From positions 1 to 54,257 of the forward strand of contig LSSK01000012.1 of the NCBI GenBank assembly GCA_001969505.1: a stretch of DNA of 54,257 nucleotides, read 5' to 3'. This DNA comes from Zancudomyces culisetae (lineage: Eukaryota; Kickxellomycota; Harpellomycetes; Harpellales; Legeriomycetaceae). This document shows, piece by piece, positions 1 through 10,224 of this stretch (position 1 is its first letter; each line of letters begins with the position of its first letter). The position numbers and the translations under genes are program-made. Under the pieces are notes generated by a model. The model was not told where the DNA came from and did no database searches. It was given only the letters and a program-made list of their open reading frames with translations.

Positions 1-105
1 TCTTTGTCTAAAATGTCAAAAAAATGTAGAGTAGCTTAATTGTTTTCTTTGTATTATCATGATACGTTTTTTGACTTTGGCTGACAAATTGTGATGTAAA
101 AATAG

Positions 106-625
106 GAAAAAAAACAAACAAAAAACCGAGGAGAAAATCAAAAAGGAAAAGGCCTCAAAGGTTAGAAATATACCTAAAGAACATGTAGGCATGTTCTTCC
201 AATACAACAAGTCGTTAGGTCCACCATACAGTGTACTAGTAGATACCAATTTTATAAACTTTTCTATCCAGCACAAAATCGAACCAATACAAGGGATGAT
301 GGACTGTCTATACGCGGAATGTACACCAATAATTACAGATTGTGTGCTTGCTGAATTGGAGAAGTTGGGGCAAAAGTATAGAATAGCATTAAGAATAGCT
401 AAGGATCCAAGATTTGAGCGAATGAAATGCTCACACAAGGGAACATATGCTGATGACTGTATTGTTGAAAGGTGCCTACAAAGTCGCTGCTATATAGTGG
501 CAACATGCGATAAGGGACTGAAACAAAGAATCAGAAAGATTCCTGGTATTCCTATTATGTATGTTAATAAGCACCGGTATACCATTGAAAGACTTCCAGA
601 AGCTTATGGTGCTCCGAAAGTCTGA
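106..625 (+). CDS. FCF1: FCF1 rRNA-processing PIN-domain protein (5' partial)
   Basis: This is the PIN-domain component of the small-subunit processome, which acts in the nucleolus in 18S rRNA maturation. The residues from FFQYN onward follow the Fcf1 family closely: LVDTNFINFS, the ITDCV(L/M)AELEKLG block, KGTYADDCIV and the end RIRKIPGIPIMYV..ERLPE. The first ATG visible in this frame (191) is internal. The frame stays open upstream to an acceptor (tag at 103-105), and the extra lysine-rich stretch ending in RNIPKEHVG matches the family N-terminus. The exon starting at 106 begins with one nucleotide of a split codon, so at least one earlier exon lies to the left or outside the window; I could not place it. 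A ctgac branch-point-like sequence sits before the acceptor. The gene converges with the minus-strand gene ending at 723. Confidence 0.93.
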
Positions 626-722
626 TTTGTAAACAAAGTTCCTGGAAATTAGAGTAACCAATGCATAATTGTGACCGAAATGTCGTACATCCCTTGTAGA
701 GATACGTTATTAATATTTTTAT

Positions 723-1799
723 TTAGTTAAACATCTGGTTAAACATGCTAACATTTGTATCTAACAACACTTTAAGAATCGATTGTGGTTTTTCGTTGCT
801 AGATTTAGAAATACTTGTATTTAGGATATTTATTGTATCTGTTGCGATTTTTTTATATTCTGGTAGTAAATCCTCTGAACAATAGTAATAGTAGCAGTGG
901 TTAAGTTTGAACTGTTGTCCACCAAATCCTTGTATTTTCTTTGCATCTGCTAGATACTGCAGAGCTTCTTTGCTGGCCTCGTTTATGAGTTTGCTCGTGA
1001 TAATGGTATTAATCACCTTGGTACATCCATTGTGAGCGGAAAACGTCTGCACAATCTCTCTTACAAATTCCTTTTGTGACCATATGCATAGTTGGATTGC
1101 AGGTGTCAGTGTTGTTTTAATAAGATGAATAAAAGCTTCTACAGAAGGGCTCTTCTCTTCACCAGTCGAGTCAGATAGCTTATCACACTCTTCAACTAAT
1201 CGTGCTAGAGCAGCTTCTGTAGTAAGACAGGTAGTATCCTGTAGCATGATGTATGGAAGCTTGCCTATTAAAAACGTTTAACACAATAAAATTAGTTTGA
1301 TATGAAGGGGTATTCATAGTATACCCTTAAAGCTATTGTATGTAGGACGTAATAATAGTGGTGAAAATGATTATTTAGGTCATTGTGATTTAAATTCTAT
1401 AATAAAACAAGAGATAATACCATCAGGGGAAGCTTCGGAATCCACGGTATAGCGGATCTCATATTTCAGATCTCTTTCCTTAACTATATTCTAATCACAT
1501 ACAATAAAGTTCAAACTAAATCCAATACAAGGATTTCAATTTCCTCCCCGCCTCCTTTATGTTGGAAAGAGATAAAAGTAAATATGTAAAAATATAGATA
1601 TGCATACCACAAAGAAGAAGCTTGCAACATCGAACCATCTGCTAGAGCCTGCTGTCGGTGGATAAACGTAGATTATTGGCAAATCGTTGACTACCGGCTT
1701 ATATAGAGGCTCAAAAGTGACCCGTGGGGTTTTTAATTCCTTTAGACAGTTGGAAATATCGGTAAATATGTTGAAGCTCTGATTGTTGTCCTCCTCCAT
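723..1799 (-). CDS. Unrecognised protein, three-exon model (about 266 aa)
   Basis: I do not recognise this gene. My model joins exon 1 (1799-1608, ATG at 1799), exon 2 (1396-1325) and exon 3 (1259-723), all in phase 0. Donors are gtatgc and gtatac; acceptors are ttatag and an ag at 1260-1261 (an alternative tag lies just upstream). Exon 1 encodes an acidic, polar N-terminus ending in SSRWFDVASFFFV. Exon 2 adds a His/Tyr-rich stretch. Exon 3 is 178 codons of mostly helical character with no obvious signal peptide or membrane span, ending in SMFNQMFN. Reading-frame integrity over exon 3 and consistent splice phases argue that it is real. The exon 1-2-3 linkage is inferred. It converges with FCF1 and probably shares the 1800-2330 spacer with NPR2 as a divergent promoter. 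Confidence 0.5.
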
Positions 1800-2330
1800 T
1801 TTGGTAATAATGTTTCTTTTAAAGAGTTATGTTGTACTTTTTTTAGTGAGATTTGACCCCTTTAGGGATGATTATAAAAAATAAAGGGATTAAAATATGG
1901 TGTAAATATACTGACAAAGTCTGGGCGAAAATCCAAGTTTATCAGAGCTCGATTAATTCAATTAAAGATAAAAAGATTTATCCCCAGTTTAGTAAATATA
2001 GCTTTTCCAGCGATTTTACTCATGATCAGCAAATTTCGGGGGACAAAAACTGCTGGATATAAATCGGTCTTTGGCAACTGGTCAAATTAGGATACTTATT
2101 TTTTTTTGTATATATGACAAAATAAACTATTGAACACAATTTGAAATAATAATAAACGTTGGAGCCTTGTAATATTTATCTTCATTTACTTTTCAGAGGA
2201 CAAAGCAAGTGACAGCTGGTAATGATAAACTTTACTTAATTTAGTATAGCGGGAAAAGTATAAAAATATTGTCCATAAGTAGAAAAGCCAGCAACTGGCC
2301 AAAGGAGAAAAGAACAAAACAAGGAAGAAA
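1800..2330. promoter_or_regulatory. Divergent intergenic region (unrecognised gene / NPR2)
   Basis: This is the spacer between the start of the minus-strand gene at 1799 and the NPR2 start at 2331. It is AT-rich with a T10 tract near 2100 and no convincing ORF. It presumably holds both promoters, but I see no specific motif I can name. Confidence 0.35.
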
Positions 2331-3572
2331 ATGAACAATAACGAAATACCACAGATATTAGCGATATTCTTAGCAAAATTCGATCCGAGTATAGGTCCAA
2401 TGATCGAATATGTAGTTCCAAAGGAGAAGACACCGGAAATAGTGGAAGATTTGCGAAACAACAGCAGAGAAAAGCTGCTCATAGATTTCAAATCAATCAC
2501 ACAGCTACTTTTGCCCAATCAGGTATTATACCAAAAGCTAATAAAAATTAGGTCGAACGACCACTATGTGATGGGATACCCGGTTGGGGTATCGGGAATG
2601 GGAATATATGAAAGAAACACTTTGTTGTTCAATTTGTGTTTTGTGTTTGAAGGATTTGCAAAGCTAAATGTGTACGATACAGTGGTAAGAAAAGTTGGAC
2701 AGCTATTTAAAGAGCTAGAGATTAATTCTGGATTCATACGGAACAAAAAACACTTGAAAAGTCTGGTAATGATCACAGAAAAGCTTATGGAAGATCTGAA
2801 CATGTTTGGAGAGAGCCAGCTTTACATTGAAGTGGCACAAAACCAGAGCTTGGAGTTCAATTTCAAATTGTTTCCTAGGCCAAACATTATTGCAGAAAAG
2901 ATAAACAGCTATGACGTGCCAATATTAGTTGTTAAAGATTTCTTGGGTGAAGAACAAGCCAGACAAGACTTGAGTATGGATCGAGTGTTGAAATTTATTA
3001 ATAATGTAAACCACGTCAAGAGGATAGCACAATTATCAGATGTTCCAATTCAAAAAGTAGTGAAAATTCTACAGCATTTGCAAAGAGATGGCTGTATTAA
3101 GCTTACAGAAATCTTTCAATTTTGTAACCGATATGTGGTAACACCTAAACTGTATGATCTTATTAACAATGATGTACTGCAAGCTCAATGCCTTACAACA
3201 ATTACACACTCGAATTGCGCTGACAAACCGTCAATGCCCTTTGTGGTCCGATTATACAGCACACTAAGGCCAGATACCGAAATCTTGTATTGGATGTTAG
3301 GACTAAGGCAACAAGTCGACTGGGATAACCAGATAGATATAAGGAAATTTATTAATTTTGGGGTAGTAAATCAATTTGTGCGGCAGGTAAGACAGTATCC
3401 AGTTCTAATAAACGAGAATGCTGTAAAAAACACCTGGGACAAAAAACTACTCGCTCTTCTGGATGGTTCTCACCACCTCGACGAAATAGCGTTCGAGCTG
3501 AACACAGATATCTACACATTGGTAGATCTGTTTAATAGCCGCATCGACGCTGTTAGAATATACCAGCGTTAG
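2331..3572 (+). CDS. NPR2: NPR2: GATOR1/SEACIT subunit, nitrogen permease regulator 2
   Basis: Npr2/NPRL2 is a subunit of the GATOR1 (SEACIT) complex, which inhibits TORC1 when amino acids are scarce, acting at the vacuole/lysosome. The intronless 413-aa ORF begins with the typical PQILAIFLAKFDPSIGPMIEY, followed by YVMGYPV and a longin-type N-terminal domain (about 1-165). Then come a central region with YDVPILV and winged-helix repeats (about 210-290), and the C-terminal ILYWMLGLRQQ and LLALLDGSHHLDEIA segments. This matches the family order, and the length is close to NPRL2. The ATG at 2331 is preceded by an A-rich context (aagaaaATGaac). The gene is tail to tail with GPN3, and the two stop codons overlap (TAG at 3570-3572 against minus-strand TAA at 3571-3569). 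Confidence 0.93.
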   Translation: MNNNEIPQILAIFLAKFDPSIGPMIEYVVPKEKTPEIVEDLRNNSREKLLIDFKSITQLLLPNQVLYQKLIKIRSNDHYVMGYPVGVSGMGIYERNTLLFNLCFVFEGFAKLNVYDTVVRKVGQLFKELEINSGFIRNKKHLKSLVMITEKLMEDLNMFGESQLYIEVAQNQSLEFNFKLFPRPNIIAEKINSYDVPILVVKDFLGEEQARQDLSMDRVLKFINNVNHVKRIAQLSDVPIQKVVKILQHLQRDGCIKLTEIFQFCNRYVVTPKLYDLINNDVLQAQCLTTITHSNCADKPSMPFVVRLYSTLRPDTEILYWMLGLRQQVDWDNQIDIRKFINFGVVNQFVRQVRQYPVLINENAVKNTWDKKLLALLDGSHHLDEIAFELNTDIYTLVDLFNSRIDAVRIYQR

Positions 3573-4866
3573 TCTTGTTCATATTCTTCGTATTCCTCAT
3601 ACTCCTCAGTCTCTTCTAGTTCCTGGGGTTCTTTTGGCTCCTCGTCTTCTCCATACTGGATTGCATTGTCTGCATGACTCACTACATAGCCTATGCTGTC
3701 TTCATCTCGTATATTCAGCGGAATAAAACTGACTATACTGTTATCATCAATTACTCGTACCAGTGCCTTATTTAGCTCCATAAATTTGCTGCTCATTACT
3801 TTGCTGCTCTCTTCCATCAATAGCTGGCTATCAGGATCCATGTATTTTTCGACTTCTCCCTTATTTTCCACCAGATCCATTTTTGTCATTACGTTGATGA
3901 ATGGGATCTCTATATTACACATTGTTGCCATTGAGCTTGTTACTCCAGCAAAATACTTGCCTATATCTTCCATAAATTGGCTCTCCAAGCAATAAACACC
4001 GACTATTCTGTAGTCATATGAAGATGTCAGTATGTAGCATATCTGCTTCATCACTCGGCTATGCGTGTACAACTCTATTTGCCCAGGACAGTCGATTATT
4101 AGGTAGTCATCTGAGTAGTCTCCCAATTGCTCCGATAACCAGTCAATGTTTTCCAACAAGTATCTATTTTTGGTTGTATTAATGGTTTTTTTTTTAAAAA
4201 ATTTTCTTTTAGCTGGTTTATGACTTTTATAAGGTAATCCTTATGGATATTAATATTAGTATTTTTACTTGTTATAATCACATAGATTAAGGTTCTTAGA
4301 ATGTAAATGGTTATTCTCTTACTCGAAACAATACATTAAACCCCCGTTTGGGCCATAGTCTAATTCATCCATAACATCCTCCAGTGTGATCAAATCTCTA
4401 ATATCTGCAAGTTATTGTCGTTGTTCAATACCAGAGCTTTTAGATTGATAGTATAATAAATGGATAAAGCTTTTTGCGATATTTTATAACACTTTTGTCA
4501 AATAGACCTACCAATGCTAGGGGTATACTCAAATTTTTCAGCCGCTGGATCCAAATTCACCAAATGTACACTTCTTTTTATGTTTGTATAGTGATTCATT
4601 ATTGTTGCGCAGTACGTGGACTATCGAATTATAAAAAGATACTGTTATTGCCCAGCCTAACTTTCACTTGTGACTTTTGAGCATAAATAAGCTGTGAATA
4701 TAAAATTTAATCTTTTTAGATGAGGCTTACTTTTCCACTACCCGCTGGTCCCATTACCAATTGACAATATTTACCCCTATTTAAAATCAATGGTTTTAAA
4801 TACAATTTAAGAATTCTTACAGATCTTTTCTTTAAAAATGCTGTAACTGCAAATTCGAACCTACAT
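3569..4866 (-). CDS. GPN3: GPN3: GPN-loop GTPase 3 (five exons)
   Basis: GPN-loop GTPases act in RNA polymerase II (and III) assembly and nuclear import. Exons, joined by conserved sequence and matching phases: 4866-4865 (AT of the start codon), 4776-4731, 4620-4512, 4404-4323 and 4163-3569, giving 277 aa. Visible motifs are the start [18 protein letters not shown] (Walker A/G1), [21 protein letters not shown], the signature Gly-Pro-Asn loop ([10 protein letters not shown]), [11 protein letters not shown] (G3) and the G4 region VMTKMDL. The tail is very acidic (repeated EEYEEYE). The intron appears to split the start codon as AT|G; no in-frame ATG lies directly in front of GGT AAA on the genome. 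The last exon alone begins with an internal methionine, so an ORF caller would truncate the gene. Confidence 0.93.
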
Positions 4867-5931
4867 TTTGCCTCAGAGTATCGCTAAAGGTATTCAGCTT
4901 TATTTTTTGTATATTCGCCTCGCCAATCTTGGATCGAGTCTCGTCGTTTAAACTGTTATGTTATCAAAGCGTTTCTGAAATCGTTTCTAAAATCTTTTCA
5001 AGTTGGCTGCTATATTTATGTATTTTTGTTAGCTATTTTGGCAAAGAAAATTATTTCAATTTTTCTACTCCTTAGACCTTAGAGGTTGATCGTTGAGTTC
5101 GAAACAGACCTAGAACATTTAAACGTAGCTATTGGGCAGCGAAAAGAAAAATTGTGTGTTAAAGCTACCTTTTTTTTTTGGACAAAAAAGCACAAATATA
5201 CGCCAACTTTTTGGGGAAAAAAATTTTTTTTAGTTTGTACATTTGCGTTTTTAGTGGTGAAAAGTTAAAGCAATCAGTAAATTGGAACATGGCTTTTATA
5301 TTAGTTAAATGTTGTAAAGATACATAGTGTGTGACATCAGCTACGTATACAGAGAATGAAGTATGCGATTAAATATATTGTTTCTGTTCGGTCACAGTAC
5401 CAAGCATAGCAGTAGACAGTTTAATCCATCTTCTCCTACCCCAAAATCGCAAATATCAAGACTAATTATCTCTCCTTAATTGTTATGGGGGTATCGATAT
5501 GTGGTTTCGTTATATAAACCGGCCCAACCATACCCCAATATCTGTAATTGCTAGAGATGAACGCTCCAGATACCCATGTGGTATTCGGGATGTGAAAACC
5601 CATATGTATTAGAAAACAATCAGCAGAATACAATTACAGTTTTCGCTTTATTCCAATTTTTTTATTTTCTTCCAGTATATATTGATAGTTATATCGATTT
5701 GCCCGAAAAAAATTAATCAGAAGCCAAAAAAAAATAATCCATCAGTTGCTTATTGATAGACCAGATTTTTTTTGATTATTTCAATTCATTAAATCCAAAT
5801 CAAACTTACTCAAGAGAAAAGAAGGTGACAGATTCATACGCTTCGAGAGAAAGCTGTAGATAGTGTTATAACAACGAATACTTGGATATTTTATCAAGAG
5901 GTCAAAACGAAAACCACGTGTAAAGAATAAA
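4867..5931. other. Intergenic, divergent spacer GPN3 / mL40
   Basis: About 1 kb without a supportable gene. It holds long A/T homopolymers (for example T9 near 5170 and A/T runs near 5220), a small GC-richer patch near 5515-5530 and the presumed promoters of the two flanking divergent genes. A frame open at 5086-5268 is mostly homopolymer translation and was not called. Confidence 0.5.
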
Positions 5932-6429
5932 ATGAATTTGAGAATAAAATCACAAGCAATTGCAGTGAGCAGGTTATTGCATACAACCGCAATTAGAAAA
6001 GCTGGCGGTAGTAGCGGTGGTAGCAGTGGCGGTGGTGGAAAGGATTATAACAAAGTAACATTGGATTCAAGACACGAGCAAATTAAGAGACTTTTGTTTG
6101 ACCAAGCTCCAAGCACTCTTCCAGAAATGAGCGAAGCAGATTTGGATCGTCATTTTACCATTGAACGGGCGAGAATCATCTTGAAAAAGGAGCAGAGTAA
6201 AGCACGGAGAGAAGAGAGAGAGGGTAAATTCAATGCTATGGTTGCGGCTCTCAAAGAACTGGAAAATACCGATTTAGCTTTGCTGCACGATGCCTGCTTG
6301 AAATCAAATGTCACAAAGTTTCCTCTGCAACTTCGAGTACCTACTGAAACCCCACCCAAGGTTATTTGGCAATATAAAGCACTTTCTAATCAAGCTAATA
6401 ATGGTAGTGGTGCTGCAAGCAATAGCTAA
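5932..6429 (+). CDS. Mitochondrial large-subunit ribosomal protein mL40 (MRPL28-type)
   Basis: The 165-aa intronless protein carries the core of the fungal mL40 family (Mrpl28 in yeast), a component of the mitochondrial 54S subunit. It has a basic, Ser/Arg-bearing N-terminus (MNLRIKSQAIAVSRLLHTT) fitting a mitochondrial presequence, then a Gly/Ser-rich linker (residues about 24-36). A helical block follows with RHFTIERARIILKKEQ and ARREEREGKFNAMVAAL, and then the conserved end FPLQLRVPTETPP. The start is the first ATG in a good A-rich context. The low-complexity (GGS) linker between presequence and body is unusual but in frame. I am confident about the family and less so about the exact nomenclature. 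Confidence 0.85.
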   Translation: MNLRIKSQAIAVSRLLHTTAIRKAGGSSGGSSGGGGKDYNKVTLDSRHEQIKRLLFDQAPSTLPEMSEADLDRHFTIERARIILKKEQSKARREEREGKFNAMVAALKELENTDLALLHDACLKSNVTKFPLQLRVPTETPPKVIWQYKALSNQANNGSGAASNS

Positions 6430-6831
6430 TCGCTATCAAAAATTAGAATAAAAAAAGGCTTGACTTATTTCTTTCTCAATAGTCAACTAGATATGGTCAT
6501 GGATCAAAGGAGTGGTTTAAATAAACGCCAACTGAGCTATGTGGATGGTAACCATGACATATGCCAGATTATTACTGTTACTTTTTTATTTTACTTATTG
6601 TGATGAGTGTACCCTCTTAACTTATTAGATATTTACATGTTTATAAAAGCTATACTTTGTCTCTATACCTTTACAAATAAACAACAAGTATTGCATAAAA
6701 ACGGGCGGGAAAATGGTTGTGGAGTATGTTGCAAGTACAGAAAGATAACTCTAATCACTCCTATTGTTTTTCCTCAAAAAGGAAATATCACAATACCCTT
6801 CTATTCCTGATAAAAGGAATGGAGGAGATGG
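6430..6831. other. Convergent intergenic spacer mL40 / ZNHIT2
   Basis: About 400 bp of 3' flanking sequence between two converging genes. It has A/T-rich tracts that could serve as cleavage/polyadenylation regions on both strands. I see no further gene. Confidence 0.5.
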
Positions 6832-8499
6832 CTAGTTAAGTTCAACTATTCTTGGATGTGCACATGTCTTTTCTGTAGATTCATCACCAACAACCTTGAA
6901 AATATTATCAGCTTGGCTTTCTTTCTTATCTTGGGGTGATGTGATACTTGCCCTCTCAACTTCAAACCGTTTTTTTAGCATGGTAATGTAATTCAGATGG
7001 AATTCCAATTCACTTAAGGGATGGTTGGAATTTGTGTCTTTCAAAGTGTCTTCGTTTAGCATTGTATTTAGGAGTGATAGATAGTAGTACAGTCTGTTTG
7101 ATGCTCTAGTGGATTTCTTGATTGTTTGGAGTATGGTTTTCGCATTACGCTCGGAAGTGTCATTGAGCTTATTTTCACAGGATGTGATTATATGGCTGGT
7201 GAACCTAAATAAGTCAGAGATGGCGCATAAAGGACCATCCCTTTTGGAAAGTATGGCTTCAATATCAGATAAGCACAGTATTTTTTCGGCAAAGCCAAAA
7301 CTAGTCGGTTGTATCTACAAAAAGAATTTTGAAATTAGTCTAGTTTATATATATCTCCTTTTTTTGAAACTAAACAAGGGGGCACATGTTTTTGTCAAAA
7401 GAATGACAAATTAAATTTTATTAGCGCGTTATAGTATAATATAATTACAAATGAACTAACCTTTTCAATAAAACCAAGTCCTAGGTATATTGGCTCTTCG
7501 ATTGTTCGGAACACTGGTGCCTTTTTCAGCTCCAGGTGCGGTACTGTGGCAAAGAGTAGCTTCGTGGCATCCTCAGTAAACAGTATAAACTCTCCTTGAA
7601 ATACCCGATATACATATACATATCCCAATCTATTTGGTTTTTCTAGCGCTGTTATTATTGTACTTTGGAATACAGAGCAATTTAATGAAAAAACTCAGAT
7701 CCAAGATTGATGGTGTTATTCTTGACATAATCGAGCAAATAATACTACCATACATGCTCTCAAACAAACAATCTACATCACAAAGAAAAAAATATACTTA
7801 CATAACACCCATTAGCTGGTTGAATACAGATGGATGTGCTTTCTTGTTTGATATTTGGGATAACAGTTTTACGTCTCTGTAGGCTGCCGGAGACTGTAAA
7901 TATTCTTTTTTATTCTGATACGTTTCCAAAAGGTCAACTTGTTTATCTAGCGTCGTTGTATCATTTTCACGATCCTCTGTGAGCACAACTGATGGTTTCT
8001 GAGGATTTTCCCACCAAGGGAGATGTTGTTGAATAGCTTGCTCGATTATGTCCTTTCCTTCTTGAGTATTAGAATAGCTGCTTCCAAAGAGTTGTTGAAA
8101 TTCTAGCTTACTTGGTTCATCCAAGCTCTCCCATATTTCTTCAAAACTTGCATTATTCAGATCTATTCTGCTAATTTTTTCAACAAAATCGTAATACTCG
8201 GCATCGTTGCTATCAATCATTTCTTGATAGTGTTGATTGATTATTTTCGAGATTTTCTTTTTTTCATCTTCAGTAGGACCATTTTCTGAGAGTGTCGAAA
8301 CGATCTGTTGTTTATAGAAGCCCTCACTACAACCCGAATGGTTCTTTCCCTTGTAGCATTCCACGGAACAGTAGCCCTTTTCGCACCTGGGACATGTGTA
8401 TTTTGCATTTCTCTCGTTGCAAAAACCACATGGTTTTAGATCCTTGTTGGGTCCTTCACCCTTTTCTTGTTCTTTTTTCTGACCTGCTTTACTTTTCAT
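6832..8499 (-). CDS. HIT-type zinc-finger protein, ZNHIT2-like (three exons)
   Basis: Exons 8499-7802, 7629-7461 and 7314-6832 join in matching phase (2, then 0) to 449 aa. Donors are gtaagt and gttagt, acceptors tag. The zf-HIT finger is complete: C24, C27, C36, C39, C44, C48, H54 and C57 (CGFCNERN...CPRCEKGYCSVECY). The body matches the ZNHIT2 type: LNNASFEEIWESL, LPWWEN, YVYRVFQGE and the DATKLLFATVPHLE block. In other organisms ZNHIT2 works with R2TP/HSP90 factors in assembly of the U5 snRNP. This family is absent from S. cerevisiae, so the gene argues against a Saccharomyces-type yeast. The third exon (IQPTSFGF...) is less conserved but open for 160 codons and in phase. Confidence 0.85.
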
Positions 8500-9029
8500 T
8501 TCTTGGTTTTATTATTCTTCAATGCCTGCCATTCGACCATTTTAACCTTGGATATCCCATTATTTGAAGTTATATGAAACATTAAAAACTTGTTCAGTAA
8601 AATCAAATTCGATTACCCTCATCTCATTCAGCTAAAAAAAAAATTCCCACCATTTAGCATTAGTATTTACTCGGACTAAAAAATGAATGCTCTAACAACA
8701 CCACTAATGGTTAGCTGGAGTCTCTCGGGCCCTTTTTCTTTAGATTTTTTCATGAGCATCTGCTGAAATAGAGCCGATAGAAAAAACAAATTAGGTGCGA
8801 GAGAAGGGTAAGAAAAAGGCAAGAAAATAGCATTTACATTATCCCCTTAGTTAGGGGTTGTTTTTATTTTTTTAAATAAAAGAGCGCAAATTGTAGAACG
8901 TTTAAAAATCCCTCTCCCTTAAATAATAATAGATAATCCACAAAACGTTCGGATAATGAAAACAAACAATGAAAACAAATCCATGCGTTGACAAGATAGC
9001 GGGTTAATGGAATCGTGATCCTAGCAGAT
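8500..9029. other. Spacer between tandem minus-strand genes PRS and ZNHIT2-like
   Basis: This holds the promoter side of the ZNHIT2-like gene and the 3' flank of the PRPP synthetase gene. It is AT-rich with short A and T runs. No ORF or RNA gene is supportable. Confidence 0.45.
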
Positions 9030-10224
9030 TTAAATGACATGCTTAAACAAGTATGAAACAGATTCTCCGTTGTGTGTCCTTCTGATGGCTTCAGCAAACA
9101 CAGGTGAAACGTCAATAGTATCTAATTTATTACACAGCTTCTTTTTATGCTCATGTGGAATGGTATTTGTCACAACAACTTTTGTCAACACACTATTGTT
9201 GATGACATCAATGGCCTTTCCTGACAATACACCGTGGATCACAATAGCATACACCTTTGAAGCATGGTTGTCCATCAAGGTCTTCGCGGCAAGTCCCAAA
9301 GTTCCGCAAGTGTCGGCCATATCATCTACCAGGATGGCGATTTTGTTTTTGACATCTCCAACCAAAACCATTCTAGAAACTTCATTTGCCTTCTTTCTTT
9401 CCTTGTGAATCAACGCAAAGTCGAGGTCCAATCTGTCAGCTATGGATGTTGCTCTACACATACACATCGTTTTTTTTCTTGTTCTTATATCATGATTTCA
9501 ACAATATGTGGTGGAGTTGAAATAAAAAATATCAAACAGCTTTAAAGAAAGATAATCTTACCTCTTTGCTCCTCCTGCATCAGGGGATACAATTACTGCG
9601 TTTTTATAGTCTGGAATGTTCTCCATAATGTATTTTAATACGGATGGTTCTCCATACAGATTGTCGACTGGTCTATCAAAGAACCCTTGGATTTGACTCG
9701 CGTGCAAATCCATTGTAATTACGTGGTCAGCACCTGCAACTGTCAACATGTTTGCAACAAGCTTGGCAGTAATTGGAGCACGGGATTTATCCTTTTTGTC
9801 TTGTCTAGCATATGGGAAGCATGGAATAACAGCACAAATGTTTCTTGCAGAGGCCGTTTTACATGCGTTTATCATAATTAGAAGCTCCATGAGATTGTCG
9901 TTTATCTCATCGCAACCTGATTGAATAATGTATACATCCTCGTCACGAACCGATTCACCAATCACCACAGCTGTTTCGTGGTTCGAGTATTTTGTAACTG
10001 TAACCTTTGAAAGCTCAAGCCCCAGTCGTCTATTTGCATTGTTCATGTTGTTTTTTTTATTAGTACAACCATTGAAAAGGCTGAACTGAGTATATTCACA
10101 GCATATACAATATATAATAAATATATGATCAGATAGTTCATTTTTTTCTGTCTTACTTTACAATTAATTTGGATAATTCTGGGTGGGAATTTCCACTTAA
10201 AATCTTGATTGAATTCGAGGCCAT
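9030..10224 (-). CDS. PRS: Ribose-phosphate pyrophosphokinase (PRPP synthetase), three exons
   Basis: Makes PRPP from ribose 5-phosphate and ATP, feeding purine, pyrimidine, His, Trp and NAD synthesis in the cytosol. Exons 10224-10157, 10029-9562 and 9453-9030 give 319 aa, the usual family length. The short first exon supplies the canonical start ([18 protein letters not shown]), which a plain ORF search misses. Then come [16 protein letters not shown], the [15 protein letters not shown] block, [12 protein letters not shown], the divalent-metal/ATP region [15 protein letters not shown], the pyrophosphate-loop region [24 protein letters not shown] and the PRPP-binding motif DDMADTCGT. Introns split codons in phase 2 at both junctions. 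I cannot say which PRS paralogue this is. Confidence 0.95.

Noticed and set aside
1853-2062. 69-codon plus frame in the NPR2 upstream region
   Set aside because: No recognisable sequence, and it lies in the presumed divergent promoter.
4845-4875. Minus-strand ggttcgaatt resembling a tRNA T-loop
   Set aside because: Flanking bases do not form a T stem or acceptor stem, and the site lies in the GPN3 first intron.
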